From contig NZ_UFQC01000012.1 in assembly GCF_900496975.1 (NCBI RefSeq), forward strand, positions 124,001-188,000: DNA of 64,000 nucleotides, written 5' to 3'. Both the position numbers and the translations under genes were made by a program. Below, piece by piece: positions 1 to 9,138 of this stretch (positions within the stretch are counted from its first letter, which is position 1; every line of letters starts with the position of its first letter). The notes under the pieces are model-generated. The model ran no database searches. It was not told where the DNA came from and saw nothing but the letters and a program-made list of their open reading frames with translations. The stretch is from Achromobacter veterisilvae (GTDB taxonomy: Bacteria; Pseudomonadota; Gammaproteobacteria; Burkholderiales; Burkholderiaceae_B).

Positions 1-869
1 CGCGCCGGCGGGCCCTGCATCTGCTGCGCGACGGCGTGACCACGCTGGAGGTCAAGTCGGGCTATGGGCTGGATTTGCCGAATGAACGCAAGATGCTGCG
101 GGTGGCCAGGCGCCTGGGGCAGACTCTGCCCCTGACGGTCCAGGCCACCTGCCTGGCGGCGCACGCGCTGCCGCCCGAATTCGCCGGGCGCGCGGACGAC
201 TATATCGACGAAGTCGCGCGGCGCATTCTGCCGGTGCTGGCGGCCGAGGGCCTGGTCGACGCCGTGGACGCGTTCTGCGAACACCTGGCGTTCTCGCCCG
301 GGCAGGTCGACCGCGTGTTCCAGGCCGCCCGGCACCTGGGCCTGCCGGTCAAGCTGCATGCCGAACAGCTATCTTCGCTGCATGGCGCAACGCTGGCGGC
401 GGGCTATGGCGCGCTGTCCGCGGACCACCTGGAACATGCGACCGAAGGCGATGTGCTGGCGATGGCCGGGGCTGGCACGGTCGCGGTGCTGTTGCCGGGC
501 GCTTTCTACGCGCTGCGCGAAACCCGGTTGCCCCCGCTTGAGCTATTGCGCCGGCATGGCGTGCCGATCGCCATTTCCAGCGATCTGAATCCGGGCACGT
601 CGCCCGCGCTGTCCCTGCGGTTGATGCTCAGCATGGCCTGCACCCTGTTCCGGATGACGCCCGAGGAAGCGCTGGCCGGCGCGACCGTGCACGCGGCGCG
701 GGCGTTGGGGCTGCAGGCGACGCACGGCGAGCTGGCGGCCGGCCGGGTCGCGGACTTTGTGGCCTGGGACATCGGCCACCCGTCCGAACTGGCCTATTGG
801 ATAGGCGGAGACATTCCCAAGCGCGTCATCCGGCACGCCGGGGAAGTGGGCGCGATGCCGCTGGATTGA
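1..869 (+). CDS. hutI: Imidazolonepropionase, 5'-truncated by window edge
   Basis: HutI hydrolyses 4-imidazolone-5-propionate to N-formimino-L-glutamate, the third step of histidine degradation, in the cytosol. The reading frame is open from base 3 and continues upstream off the window, so the GTG at 36 is not the real start. About 288 residues of a roughly 400-residue protein are visible. Recognisable amidohydrolase-superfamily segments are [11 protein letters not shown]-like near the beginning, the metal-site stretch KLHAEQ, a DHLEHAT segment, and [10 protein letters not shown] near the active site. The C-terminal ADFVAWD segment is typical of the composite beta-sandwich domain. It is probably the last hut gene of an operon lying upstream; an amidase gene follows after 135 bases. 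Confidence 0.93.
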   Translation, partial: RRRALHLLRDGVTTLEVKSGYGLDLPNERKMLRVARRLGQTLPLTVQATCLAAHALPPEFAGRADDYIDEVARRILPVLAAEGLVDAVDAFCEHLAFSPGQVDRVFQAARHLGLPVKLHAEQLSSLHGATLAAGYGALSADHLEHATEGDVLAMAGAGTVAVLLPGAFYALRETRLPPLELLRRHGVPIAISSDLNPGTSPALSLRLMLSMACTLFRMTPEEALAGATVHAARALGLQATHGELAAGRVADFVAWDIGHPSELAYWIGGDIPKRVIRHAGEVGAMPLD

Positions 870-1004
870 GGGCGGCGGATCCGGACCGATATGCGTCCGA
901 AAAGGACCGGATACCGTTTTCGCGCACCGGAGCGGGCGGCGGCGCTTTACGATGTCGCGGCAGCGTGCCCGATGCCGGGCAGGCACATCGTGGAAGGAAA
1001 ACGC

Positions 1005-1769
1005 ATGCGGATTTGCATGATGGAAGGTCCGGTGGACCTGGAGCCCCGGGGCGCGACCTGGGAGGGGATGGCCGACCGCATCGGCGAACTTGCCCCGGAC
1101 CTGCTGGTGACCAACGAAATGCCGTTCGGTCCCTGGCTGGCGGCGAGCCCAGCCTACGATGCGGACCGCGCCGCGGCGTCGGTCCGCATCCATGAGGAAG
1201 GGCTTGCAGCGCTGGCCGCGCTCAAATTGCCGGCCATCGTGTCCTCGCGGCCGGTGCCGGCCGGCGAACGCCTGGCCAACGAGGCCTTCGCCCTGCAGGA
1301 CGGCCGCTACACGCCGCTGCACCACAAGCAATACTTCCCGCAGGAACCCGGCTTTTATGAAGCGTCGTGGTTCCAGCCGGCCATGCCCGGTTTCGAAGTG
1401 TTCGAGGTGGGCGGCATCCGCCTGGGCGTGCAGCTATGCACGGAGCTGATGTTCAACGAGCGCTCGCGGCGCTACGGGCGGGACGGCGCGGAGCTGATCG
1501 TGGCGCCGCGCGCCAGCGGCGCGTCGATCGGGCGCTGGATGACGGCCGGCGCCATGGCCGCGCTGGTGTCCGGCTGCTATGTGGTCAGCTCGAATCGCGC
1601 CGGACGTACGGCGGACGGGCAGGTGTTCGGCGGCCGCGCGTTCGCCTTCCAGCCGGACGGCGAACCGCTGGCGGGGTCCACGGATACCGAGTCCATCGTG
1701 GCGATCGAGGTGGATCCCGCCCGATCGCGGGCACAGCAATCGCAATACCCCTGCTACGTGCGCGAATAG
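1005..1769 (+). CDS. Carbon-nitrogen hydrolase (nitrilase superfamily)
   Basis: This is a 254-residue cytosolic amidase/omega-amidase-type protein. The nitrilase Glu-Lys-Cys triad is visible as E38 in LVTNEMPF, K108 in LHHKQYFP and C145 in VQLCTEL. I chose the ATG at 1005 because a GGAAGGAAA ribosome site lies just upstream and MRICMMEG matches the usual nitrilase first strand. An in-frame start at 891 would add 38 unrelated residues. The gene follows hutI on the same strand, so a role in histidine-derived nitrogen metabolism is possible, but the substrate cannot be read from the sequence. It is convergent with the chemoreceptor gene, only 14 bases away. Confidence 0.85.
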   Translation: MRICMMEGPVDLEPRGATWEGMADRIGELAPDLLVTNEMPFGPWLAASPAYDADRAAASVRIHEEGLAALAALKLPAIVSSRPVPAGERLANEAFALQDGRYTPLHHKQYFPQEPGFYEASWFQPAMPGFEVFEVGGIRLGVQLCTELMFNERSRRYGRDGAELIVAPRASGASIGRWMTAGAMAALVSGCYVVSSNRAGRTADGQVFGGRAFAFQPDGEPLAGSTDTESIVAIEVDPARSRAQQSQYPCYVRE

Positions 1770-1783
1770 CAGGGGCGCCGGCT

Positions 1784-3382
1784 TCAGGCGGCTATCGCCG
1801 CGCGCGGCTCATGGCGGATCAGCGGGGGCAGCCGGAACGCGCTGACCGCGCTTTGCAGGCGCTGCGCCTGGGCTTCGAGCGAGGACGCCGCCGCCGCGGC
1901 TTCTTCGACCAGCGCCGCGTTCTGCTGCGTCACATTGTCCATCTGCGTCACGGCCGTGTTGACCTGGCCGATGCCGGTCACCTGTTCATGCGAGGCGGTG
2001 GCGATGTCGTTGACCAGCACGGTCAGGCGTTCGATGGTCTGGAGAATCTCTTCCATCGTGCGTCCCGCGTCTTCCACCTGCGCCGACCCGGCCTGCACCG
2101 TGGCGCCGGAGGCATCCAGCAACTGCTTGATTTCCTTGGCCGCGCCCGCGCTGCGCTGCGCCAGCGACCGCACTTCGGCCGCCACCACCGCAAAGCCCTT
2201 GCCTTCCTCGCCCGCGCGCGCGGCCTCCACGGCCGCGTTCAGCGCAAGAATGTTCGTCTGGAAGGCGATGCCGTCGATGACGCTGACGATGTCCTCGATG
2301 CGGCCCGAGTCTTCGGCGATTTCGCGCATGGTGCGCACGGCCTGCTGCACCGCCTGCCCGCCGCGCTGCACCACTTCGCTTGCCGCCGCGGCCATGCGGT
2401 TGGCCTGGCGCGCGTTCTCGGCGTTGCTGGTCACGGTGGACAACAATTGTTCCATGCTGGCGGCGGTTTCCTCCAGCGAGGCCGCCTGCTGCTCGGTGCG
2501 GCTGGACAGGTCCTGGTTGCCGGCGGCGATTTCGCTGGAGCCCGTATTGATTTCGACGACGCCGTCGCGCACCGTGTGCACGGTGCGCACCAGGCTGTCC
2601 TGCATGTCTTGCAGGTACGGGATGATCTGGCCGACGCAATTGCGGCCAAAGGGCGGAATGGGGGTGGTCAGGTCGCCGCCGGCGATGCGCCGGAAGTGGT
2701 TCTTGATGTCGTCCAGCGGCCGCTTGACGAAAGCCGCCACGTAGCGGTCGCCGAGCACGAGCAGCAGCAGGCAGACGCCCAGCACGATGCCCATGCCGGT
2801 ATAGGCACGCTGGCGTTTGGCGCTGGCGTCCTGCATCAATTGCGTTTCGCGTTCCTTGGCATAGGCTTCGTAGGCTTCGATGCTCTTGCCGAAGGCGCGG
2901 CTGGCCGTGACCACGGCGCCGGCCGCATGCTTGCGGGCCTGTTCGATGTCGCCGGCTTCCAGATGCTGGCGCTGCACCGCGATGCCGCCGTTGACCAGGG
3001 CGTCGAAGCCGGCCTGCATGGGATCCAGGATGGCCGCCGGGATGTCTTTCCTGGCCCGTTCCACAAAAACGGCCTGCTGCTTCCTGGCCTGGTCCAGCGC
3101 GGCGTCGACGCTGCGCCCTTCCTCGGCCGCCTGGGCGGTTTGGCCCAGGCCGGCATATTCCAGTTGGCGGGACAGGCGCAGGCGCGCGCGCATGATCTGA
3201 TCGTTGACCCGGGACAGGGCGGACACTTCGTTCAGGAGTTCGCTGCTGGCGGCGAGCGCCTGGCCCGCGCTGTTCAAGCCATTGACGCTGATGGCCGACA
3301 GGCCGGCGAGCAAGGCGCTGACCATGAGCAGGGTGCACAGGATCATGCGGCGGATGGTGATGTCTTTCAATAACTGTTTCAT
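1784..3382 (-). CDS. Methyl-accepting chemotaxis protein
   Basis: This is a 532-residue transmembrane chemoreceptor. It has an N-terminal membrane helix (about residues 10-32), a helical periplasmic sensor of about 150 residues that resembles a four-helix-bundle MCP domain, a second membrane helix ([17 protein letters not shown]), a HAMP linker and a long cytoplasmic signalling domain. The signalling tip has the highly conserved [18 protein letters not shown] sequence that contacts CheA and CheW. The start at 3382 gives [12 protein letters not shown] and has an AGGGA ribosome site. A longer frame from 3514 would add 44 residues with no membrane logic. The ligand is unknown. No other chemotaxis gene is nearby, so it is an orphan receptor. 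Confidence 0.93.
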   Translation of the reverse strand: MKQLLKDITIRRMILCTLLMVSALLAGLSAISVNGLNSAGQALAASSELLNEVSALSRVNDQIMRARLRLSRQLEYAGLGQTAQAAEEGRSVDAALDQARKQQAVFVERARKDIPAAILDPMQAGFDALVNGGIAVQRQHLEAGDIEQARKHAAGAVVTASRAFGKSIEAYEAYAKERETQLMQDASAKRQRAYTGMGIVLGVCLLLLVLGDRYVAAFVKRPLDDIKNHFRRIAGGDLTTPIPPFGRNCVGQIIPYLQDMQDSLVRTVHTVRDGVVEINTGSSEIAAGNQDLSSRTEQQAASLEETAASMEQLLSTVTSNAENARQANRMAAAASEVVQRGGQAVQQAVRTMREIAEDSGRIEDIVSVIDGIAFQTNILALNAAVEAARAGEEGKGFAVVAAEVRSLAQRSAGAAKEIKQLLDASGATVQAGSAQVEDAGRTMEEILQTIERLTVLVNDIATASHEQVTGIGQVNTAVTQMDNVTQQNAALVEEAAAAASSLEAQAQRLQSAVSAFRLPPLIRHEPRAAIAA

Positions 3383-3551
3383 GCGTGTCGTTCCCTGGTG
3401 CAGCGGGGGGGCTGCAACGACAACAACGGCGCGGCGCCAACGATATTTAGGCGCTGTTGCACAACTTACGAATATATCGGTTTGATGCTGGAGTACGGGG
3501 AAATAACGCAACATTGTTGCGGTTGAGCAGAGGCCTCGGCGGGCCCCGGAC

Positions 3552-4961
3552 CTACCGCGTCGATGGCGCCTGCACGGGTTCCGAGGCGTCGAAGCGCAGG
3601 CGCGAGAAACTGGCGGCGCAGGCCAGCGCGGCGCACAGGCCGCCCAGCCACAGCGCGGCGACGGCGCCCTGCGTGCTGGACACGTTGAAACAGGCGGCCA
3701 CCATGGCCGCGCCCGAGGCCTGCCCCAGCAGGCGCACGGTTCCGATCATGCCGCTGGCGCCGCCCGCGCGAGAGGGCGGCGCCGACATCATGATGGCGCG
3801 CAGGTTGGGCGACTGGAAGAAGCCGAATCCGGCGCCGCACACGGCCATGCGCCAGGCGATGTCCCAGATGGGCGGGTCGGCCGGCATCAGCGCCAGCAGC
3901 GCCATGCCCAGCGCCATGAGCGCCAGGCCCACGCCGCCCAGCGCGCCCGCGGGATAGCGGTCGGACAGGCGCCCCGCGATGGGCGCCATGAAGGCCACCA
4001 CAACGGGCCAGGGCGTGATCAGGAAGCCCGTCTCGACCTGGGTATAGCCCAGCGTGGTCTGCAGCAGGAAGGGCAAGGACACGAACGCCAGCGCCTGGGC
4101 CGCGAACGCGCAGATGGCCGTGGCGGCGGACAGGGCGAACAGGGGGCGGCGCAGCAGGTCGACGGCCAGGATGGGGGCGGGGTGGCCCGCCTGCCGCCGC
4201 ATCAGCAGGAACAGGCTGGCCGCGGCGATCCCCCATTCCAGCGCCACGCGCGGCAGGGGGGCGCGGTGGGCAAGCTCGTTCGTTCCCAGCACGAACATGC
4301 CCAGCGTCAGCGCGCACAGCGCCGCGGCCACGCCGTCGAAGCCATGCCGCGCGCGGGTGGTTTGGGGCAGGCCGCGCAGGGCCAGCACCGCGCAGAGCGT
4401 GCCGACGGGCACATTCATCAGGAACAGCCAGTGCCAGTTCCCCAGCAGGAGGATGGCCGACGCGACGGTGGGGCCGGCCGCGAAGGACAGGCCCACCACC
4501 ATGGCGTTCAGGCCCAGTCCGCGGCCCAGCAGGTGCGAGGGGTAGATGAAGCGCAGCAGCGCTCCGTTGACGCTCATGACGCCGGCCGCGCCCAGGCCCT
4601 GCAGGATCCGCGACGCGACCAGGGTGGGCAGCGACGGCGCCAGGCCGCTGGTCAGCGACGACACGGTGTATATGGCCAACCCCACGATATAGACGCGGCG
4701 GTGGCCCAGGATCTCGCCCAGCGCCGCGGCCGGCAGCAGGCCCGCCACCATGGCCAGTTGATAGCCGCTGATGACCCAGATGGATGCCGCGTCGTCGGCC
4801 CGCAGGTCGCGGGCGATGGTGGGCAGCGCCGTGTTGGCGATGGCGGTGTCCAGGCTGGCCATGCACAGCGCCAGCATGACGGCCAGGAGCGCGCCCAGGC
4901 GTTCCGATGCCGGCAGGCCGACGCCGGCCGGATAAACGGTATGGTGGGAGAACGTGAGCAT
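3552..4961 (-). CDS. MFS transporter, DHA2 (EmrB/QacA-like) drug exporter family
   Basis: This is a 469-residue polytopic inner-membrane protein. It opens with the DHA2 signature region ([23 protein letters not shown]) and continues with WVISGYQLA, a GHRRVY loop and about a dozen hydrophobic segments. These features are typical of proton-coupled multidrug exporters. It is shorter than the usual 14-helix EmrB (about 510 residues), so the number of helices is uncertain. No membrane-fusion partner (EmrA) is adjacent. The divergence from chemoreceptor and LysR neighbours gives no substrate hint. About 97 bases separate it from the LysR gene upstream, which is on the same strand. Confidence 0.86.
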   Translation of the reverse strand: MLTFSHHTVYPAGVGLPASERLGALLAVMLALCMASLDTAIANTALPTIARDLRADDAASIWVISGYQLAMVAGLLPAAALGEILGHRRVYIVGLAIYTVSSLTSGLAPSLPTLVASRILQGLGAAGVMSVNGALLRFIYPSHLLGRGLGLNAMVVGLSFAAGPTVASAILLLGNWHWLFLMNVPVGTLCAVLALRGLPQTTRARHGFDGVAAALCALTLGMFVLGTNELAHRAPLPRVALEWGIAAASLFLLMRRQAGHPAPILAVDLLRRPLFALSAATAICAFAAQALAFVSLPFLLQTTLGYTQVETGFLITPWPVVVAFMAPIAGRLSDRYPAGALGGVGLALMALGMALLALMPADPPIWDIAWRMAVCGAGFGFFQSPNLRAIMMSAPPSRAGGASGMIGTVRLLGQASGAAMVAACFNVSSTQGAVAALWLGGLCAALACAASFSRLRFDASEPVQAPSTR

Positions 4962-5058
4962 GTGTCAGGCCGCCTCGCGAGGCGTCCGGGTTGCGGACCG
5001 GGAATCGTGACCGTCGATTCTACGGCACGGGCGGCGCGGCCCCGCGGGCGCCGTCCGC

Positions 5059-6000
5059 CTATTCCACGTTGTGGACGCGCAGCCGTTCGGCCAGTTCGGC
5101 GTAGCAGCGCCGGACCGCCGCGCGGGCCTGCTGCTCCGGGGCGCGCGCCATCAGGCAGATGCGCCGCGTGAGCCGCGGGCGCCGCAAGGGCACGATGGCC
5201 AGGCCGTCCTGGCGCTGGCCCTGCGTGTACAGCCGCGAGATCAGCCCCACGCGCAGGCCGGCGCGCACCAGGCTGTACAGCGTATCGGTGTAGTTCAAGG
5301 TGTCGGTCGCGGCCAGGTCCGACCCCTGCTGGCGCAGGGTGGAGACGATCATTTCGTAGGTGCTGCCGCGCGACAGCACGGCCAGCGGCTCCGCTTTGAG
5401 GTCCTGCCAGGTCAGCGCCTGGCGCCGCGAAAGGCGGTGCGTGTCGGCCAGCACGGCCACCAGTTCGTCTTCGGCCACGAAGGCGGCGGCCAGGCCGGGC
5501 GTGAGGCCGAAGTCCAGGCCCAGTCCGATGTCCAGTTCGCCATTGCCCAGCGCGGCCATCAGTTCGTCGTTCAGGTGGTCGCTGAGGATCAGCGCGACGT
5601 CCGGATGCCGCAGGCGCCACTGGGCCACCACGGGGGCGAGCAAATGCATGGTGGACGGGATGCAGCCGATGCGCACCGTGGCGGCCTGGGTGTCCAGCAG
5701 GCGCCGCAGGTCTTCGGCGCCCTGGGTGTAGCTGTTGAGCAGCCACTCGATCTGGGCGCGGGCGGCCAGGCCGGCCGGCGTCAGCCGCACGTGGTGGGTG
5801 CTGCGCTCGAACAGCGCCACGCCCATCAGCGCCTCCAGTTCGCGGATGGCGGCGGACAGGGCGGGCTGGCTCAGCGCCAGCGCCTGGGCGGCGCGGCTGA
5901 AACTGGCGTGGCGGGCCACTTCCTTGAAGCCGCGCAACTGCCGCAGCGTGGGCTGGCGCGCCGGGACGGGCGGGCTGTCCGGCGGGGGGCGCTTAGTCAT
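5059..6000 (-). CDS. LysR-family transcriptional regulator
   Basis: This 313-residue protein has an N-terminal winged helix-turn-helix (about residues 18-78, with FSRAAQALALSQPALSAAIRELE) and a C-terminal periplasmic-binding-protein-like effector domain. It is divergent from a Bug-type binding protein gene 131 bases away and probably controls the 6132-9138 cassette. A 7-base perfect inverted repeat (5999-6021) overlaps its own start codon, consistent with autorepression and divergent activation. The effector is unknown; the neighbouring transporter and amidohydrolase suggest a carboxylate or N-acyl amino acid. Confidence 0.9.
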   Translation of the reverse strand: MTKRPPPDSPPVPARQPTLRQLRGFKEVARHASFSRAAQALALSQPALSAAIRELEALMGVALFERSTHHVRLTPAGLAARAQIEWLLNSYTQGAEDLRRLLDTQAATVRIGCIPSTMHLLAPVVAQWRLRHPDVALILSDHLNDELMAALGNGELDIGLGLDFGLTPGLAAAFVAEDELVAVLADTHRLSRRQALTWQDLKAEPLAVLSRGSTYEMIVSTLRQQGSDLAATDTLNYTDTLYSLVRAGLRVGLISRLYTQGQRQDGLAIVPLRRPRLTRRICLMARAPEQQARAAVRRCYAELAERLRVHNVE

Positions 6001-6021
6001 AGATTTACCTGATGAATCTAT
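5999..6021. promoter_or_regulatory. Probable LysR operator (perfect inverted repeat)
   Basis: ATAGATT, nine bases, then AATCTAT form a perfect 7-base dyad in the divergent promoter region. It contains the T-N11-A arrangement typical of LysR-family sites. The left arm overlaps the lysR start codon. AT-rich sequence (6021-6050) to its right probably holds the promoter of the binding-protein gene. Confidence 0.6.
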
Positions 6022-6131
6022 AAAAATATAACATTTCAGTTATTACCGGGATCTGGGTAGGATGGCGCCGTCGCCCTCCTCCGCGCCGCGCGCCTTGCGC
6101 GCGCGCTTCGTCCGTTCCGACCGTTCCCGCC

Positions 6132-7115
6132 ATGTTCAAACGCCTGTTCCTGTCCGTGTCCGCGCTGGCGGCCGCGCTGTGCATCGCCCCGGCCGCCGCC
6201 GCCGATCCCGCCTGGCCCGAGGCCAGACCGCTGACCCTGATCGTGCCGTTCAGCCCCGGCGGCAACGTCGACACCACGGCCCGGCTGGTGGCGCAGAAAC
6301 TGGCGGACCGGCTGAAGCAATCCGTCATCGTGGACAACGTGGCGGGCGCCGGCGGGGTGCTGGGCGTGGCCAAGGCCGTGCACGCCAAGCCCGACGGCTA
6401 TACGCTGGTGATGGGCTTCGACGGCCCGGTCAGCGTGGCGCGGCTGATCAATTCCGCGGTGAAGTACGACGCCGAGACCGACCTGGCACCGATCGCCCTG
6501 GTGACCACCGCGCCCGTCGTGCTGCTGGCCCGCCCGGGCCTGCCGGTAAAAGACATGGGCGAACTCATCGCGCTGGCCCGCGAGAAGCCCGACACGCTGA
6601 CCTACGCCTCGTCGGGCGTGGGCACCGTGCTGCACCTGGCGATGGAAGTGATGCAGGACCAGGCCAAGGTCAAGCTGGTGCACGTGCCCTACCGCGGCGG
6701 CGCGCAGATCACCAACGACGTCATGGGCGGCCAGGTGGACCTGGGCCTGCTGGTGACCACCAGCGCCACGCCGCTGGTACAGCAAAAGAAACTGCGCGCG
6801 CTGGGCGTGACCTCGGCGGGCCGCGTCGATACGCTGCCGGACGTGCAGGCGTTCGGCGAAACGCCGGCGCTCAAGGGCTTCGAACTGAATACCTGGACCG
6901 GCGTGTTCGCGCCGGCGGGCACGGATCCCGCCGTGGTGCGGCGCTTGAACCAGGAACTGAACGCCGTGCTGAAGATGGACGAGGTGCGAAAGCGCCTGGC
7001 CGAAGGCGGCGCCATCGCCGGCCAGGGGACGCCGCAGGATTTCGCCGGGTTCCTGAAGAAGGAAAAGGCCCTGTACGCCCACATCGTCAAGAGCGCCGAC
7101 ATCCAGCAGGAATAA
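6132..7115 (+). CDS. Bug/TctC-family periplasmic substrate-binding protein
   Basis: This is a 327-residue periplasmic binding protein of the tripartite tricarboxylate transporter type, an expanded family in Bordetella and relatives. It has a Sec signal peptide ending about residue 24 (IAPAAAADP). The family landmarks LIVPFSPGGNVDTTARL and VVDNVAGAGGVLG and a YRGGAQITNDVMGGQ-like segment line the ligand cleft. No TctA/TctB membrane genes are nearby, as is usual for orphan Bug proteins, so it may act in sensing or share a transporter elsewhere. It is followed 17 bases later by an M20 amidohydrolase, which suggests that its ligand is that enzyme's substrate. Confidence 0.92.
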   Translation: MFKRLFLSVSALAAALCIAPAAAADPAWPEARPLTLIVPFSPGGNVDTTARLVAQKLADRLKQSVIVDNVAGAGGVLGVAKAVHAKPDGYTLVMGFDGPVSVARLINSAVKYDAETDLAPIALVTTAPVVLLARPGLPVKDMGELIALAREKPDTLTYASSGVGTVLHLAMEVMQDQAKVKLVHVPYRGGAQITNDVMGGQVDLGLLVTTSATPLVQQKKLRALGVTSAGRVDTLPDVQAFGETPALKGFELNTWTGVFAPAGTDPAVVRRLNQELNAVLKMDEVRKRLAEGGAIAGQGTPQDFAGFLKKEKALYAHIVKSADIQQE

Positions 7116-7132
7116 GACAAGGACACCACGCC

Positions 7133-8341
7133 ATGAACCTTCCCGCGCGCGGCCCCGTGCTGCCCGAAATCCAGGCCATCCAGGACGAAATGGTGGCCCT
7201 GCGCCACCGCATCCACGCCAATCCCGAACTGGCCTACGAAGAGATCGCCACCGGCGACCTGGTGGCGCAGCGGCTGGCGGAATGGGGCTACGAGGTGCAC
7301 CGCGGCCTGGGCGCGACCGGCGTGGTGGGCACCTTGCGGCGGGGCGCCGGCACGCGCCGGCTGGGCCTGCGGGCGGACATGGACGCCCTGCCCATCCACG
7401 AGACCACCGGCCTGCCCTACGCCAGCCGCAACCCCGGCAAGATGCACGCCTGCGGCCACGACGGGCACACCGCCACCCTGCTGGCCGCCGCCCGCGCCCT
7501 GGCCGAGCGCGGCCGCTTCGACGGCACGCTGCACCTGATCTTCCAGCCGGCCGAGGAAGGCCATGGCGGCGCGCAGAAGATGATCGCCGACGGCCTGTTC
7601 GAACGCTTCCCCTGCGACGCGGTCTACGCATTCCACAACGAACCCGGCTATCCGGCGGGCCATTTCGGCTTCCGTTCCGGCGTGATGTACAGCTCGTCCG
7701 ATACGGTGGTGCTGACGGTCGGCGGCGTCGGCGGCCATGGCGCCATGCCGCACGTGGCGGTGGATCCCATCGTGGCCGCGGCCAGCATCGTGCTGGCCCT
7801 GCAGACCATCGTGTCGCGCGAGATCGATCCCAACGACATGGCGGTGGTGACCATCGGCGCCATCCACGGGGGCGACGCGCCCAATGTGATCCCGAAGTCG
7901 GTGGAGTTGCGCCTGACGGTGCGGGCGCGCCGCCCCGAGACGCGCGCGCTCCTGCGCGAACGCATCACCGCGATCGCCACCGCCCAGGCGGCCGTGCACC
8001 GCGCCACCGTCGAGGTGGACTACCGCTGGCGCTACCCGCCCGTGGTCAACGACCGCGGCGCCACGCAGTTCGCGGCGGCCGTGGCGCGCGACTGGCTCGG
8101 CGAAGGCCTGCTCATCCCCGACCTGGAGCCCTTGCAGGCCAGCGACGACTTCGCCTTCATGCTGGAGGCGGTGCCCGGCAGCTATTTCATCGTCGGCAAC
8201 GGCGAGGGCGAAGGCGGCTGCATGGTCCACAACCCCGACTACGATTTCAACGACGATATCCTGCCGGTCACGGCCAGCTACTGGGTGACGCTGGCGGAAG
8301 CCTATCTGGCCGCCGGCGGCCGTTCCTCCCGCGACGCATGA
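7133..8341 (+). CDS. M20 family amidohydrolase (hippurate hydrolase-like)
   Basis: This 402-residue cytosolic metallohydrolase belongs to the M20D/HipO group, which cleaves N-acyl amino acids or similar amides. The GLRADMDALPI segment, ACGHDGHTA and FQPAEEGHGGAQKMI carry the metal ligands and the catalytic glutamate. HNEPGYPAGHFGFRSG precedes the dimerisation domain. The ATG at 7133 has a weak ribosome site and is the first after the binding-protein stop. An upstream in-frame extension overlaps the binding protein and is not real. It ends in an ATGA overlap with the phosphoribosyltransferase gene, so translation is probably coupled. Confidence 0.9.
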   Translation: MNLPARGPVLPEIQAIQDEMVALRHRIHANPELAYEEIATGDLVAQRLAEWGYEVHRGLGATGVVGTLRRGAGTRRLGLRADMDALPIHETTGLPYASRNPGKMHACGHDGHTATLLAAARALAERGRFDGTLHLIFQPAEEGHGGAQKMIADGLFERFPCDAVYAFHNEPGYPAGHFGFRSGVMYSSSDTVVLTVGGVGGHGAMPHVAVDPIVAAASIVLALQTIVSREIDPNDMAVVTIGAIHGGDAPNVIPKSVELRLTVRARRPETRALLRERITAIATAQAAVHRATVEVDYRWRYPPVVNDRGATQFAAAVARDWLGEGLLIPDLEPLQASDDFAFMLEAVPGSYFIVGNGEGEGGCMVHNPDYDFNDDILPVTASYWVTLAEAYLAAGGRSSRDA

Positions 8342-9138
8342 CCGCTACCCACGATCCGATCCCCGCCGGCGCGCCGGCGTTCGACGCCACGACCGACTAT
8401 TGGCAGGAGATCGTGGGCGCCGACGCGCTGTCCCTGCCCCTGGATCCGCCCTATGTCCGCGGCTATCCCGCGCGGCTGCCGGACGGCCGCTATCTGGTGC
8501 TGCCGCTGCGCGGCGTGCCCGGCGACCCCGAGCGCTGCGTGGCGTCGTTGATCGCCAACCAGGCGAGCCTGGACGTGGCCGACGCGCTGGCGGGCTTCAT
8601 GGCCGAGCGCGCGCGCGCCTTCGGCGCCGAAATGGTGGTGGGCCTGCCCACGCTGGGCCTGGCTTTCGCGCCGATGGTGGCGCGCGGGCTCGGGTTCAAA
8701 CGCTATGTGCCGTTCGGCTATTCGCGCAAGTATTGGTACGACGAGCGCCTGGCCGTGCCGGTGCGCTCGCTGACCACGCCGGACGCCGGCAAGCTGCTGT
8801 ATGTGGACCCCAATCTGGCGGGCAGCCTGGCGGGCCGCCGGGTGCTGGTGGTGGACGATGCCGTCAGCACCGGGCAGACGATGGTGTCCGCGCTGGAACT
8901 GCTTGCCCGCTGCGGCGCCGAGGTGGCGGGCATCGTCGTGGCCATGTGCCAGGGCGAGCGCTGGCGCGCGCGCCTGGTGGACGGGAACGGCGCGCCGATA
9001 CCGGTGGCCTGCGCGTTCGAGTCCCCGCGCATGCGCCGGGTGCCGGGCGGGTGGGCGCCGGAGAAGGCCTGGCCTACAGGGATTCCGGGTCCCGGCGCAG
9101 GGAAAAGCCCTGCGCTTCGTTCATCGCCAGATAGCTGA
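8338..9138 (+). CDS. Type I phosphoribosyltransferase
   Basis: This 266-residue protein has the PRPP-binding signature VLVVDDAVSTGQTM at about residues 168-181, preceded by two strands typical of the PRTase I fold. An N-terminal extension of about 80 residues is longer than in adenine phosphoribosyltransferase. The start codon overlaps the M20 stop (ATGA). A purine-like nucleobase substrate is possible, so the cassette could salvage a base released by the amidohydrolase, but this is inference. The 3' end overlaps the convergent MFS gene by 65 bases, and the last 20 or so residues look like low-complexity read-out. Confidence 0.78.
   Translation: MTATHDPIPAGAPAFDATTDYWQEIVGADALSLPLDPPYVRGYPARLPDGRYLVLPLRGVPGDPERCVASLIANQASLDVADALAGFMAERARAFGAEMVVGLPTLGLAFAPMVARGLGFKRYVPFGYSRKYWYDERLAVPVRSLTTPDAGKLLYVDPNLAGSLAGRRVLVVDDAVSTGQTMVSALELLARCGAEVAGIVVAMCQGERWRARLVDGNGAPIPVACAFESPRMRRVPGGWAPEKAWPTGIPGPGAGKSPALRSSPDS

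Noticed and set aside
1367-3373. Plus-strand open frame opposite the chemoreceptor gene
   Set aside because: The minus strand encodes an obvious methyl-accepting chemotaxis protein; the plus-strand translation is low complexity.
6062-7132. Apparent N-terminal extension of the M20 amidohydrolase
   Set aside because: It overlaps the Bug-type binding protein in another frame; the true start is 7133.
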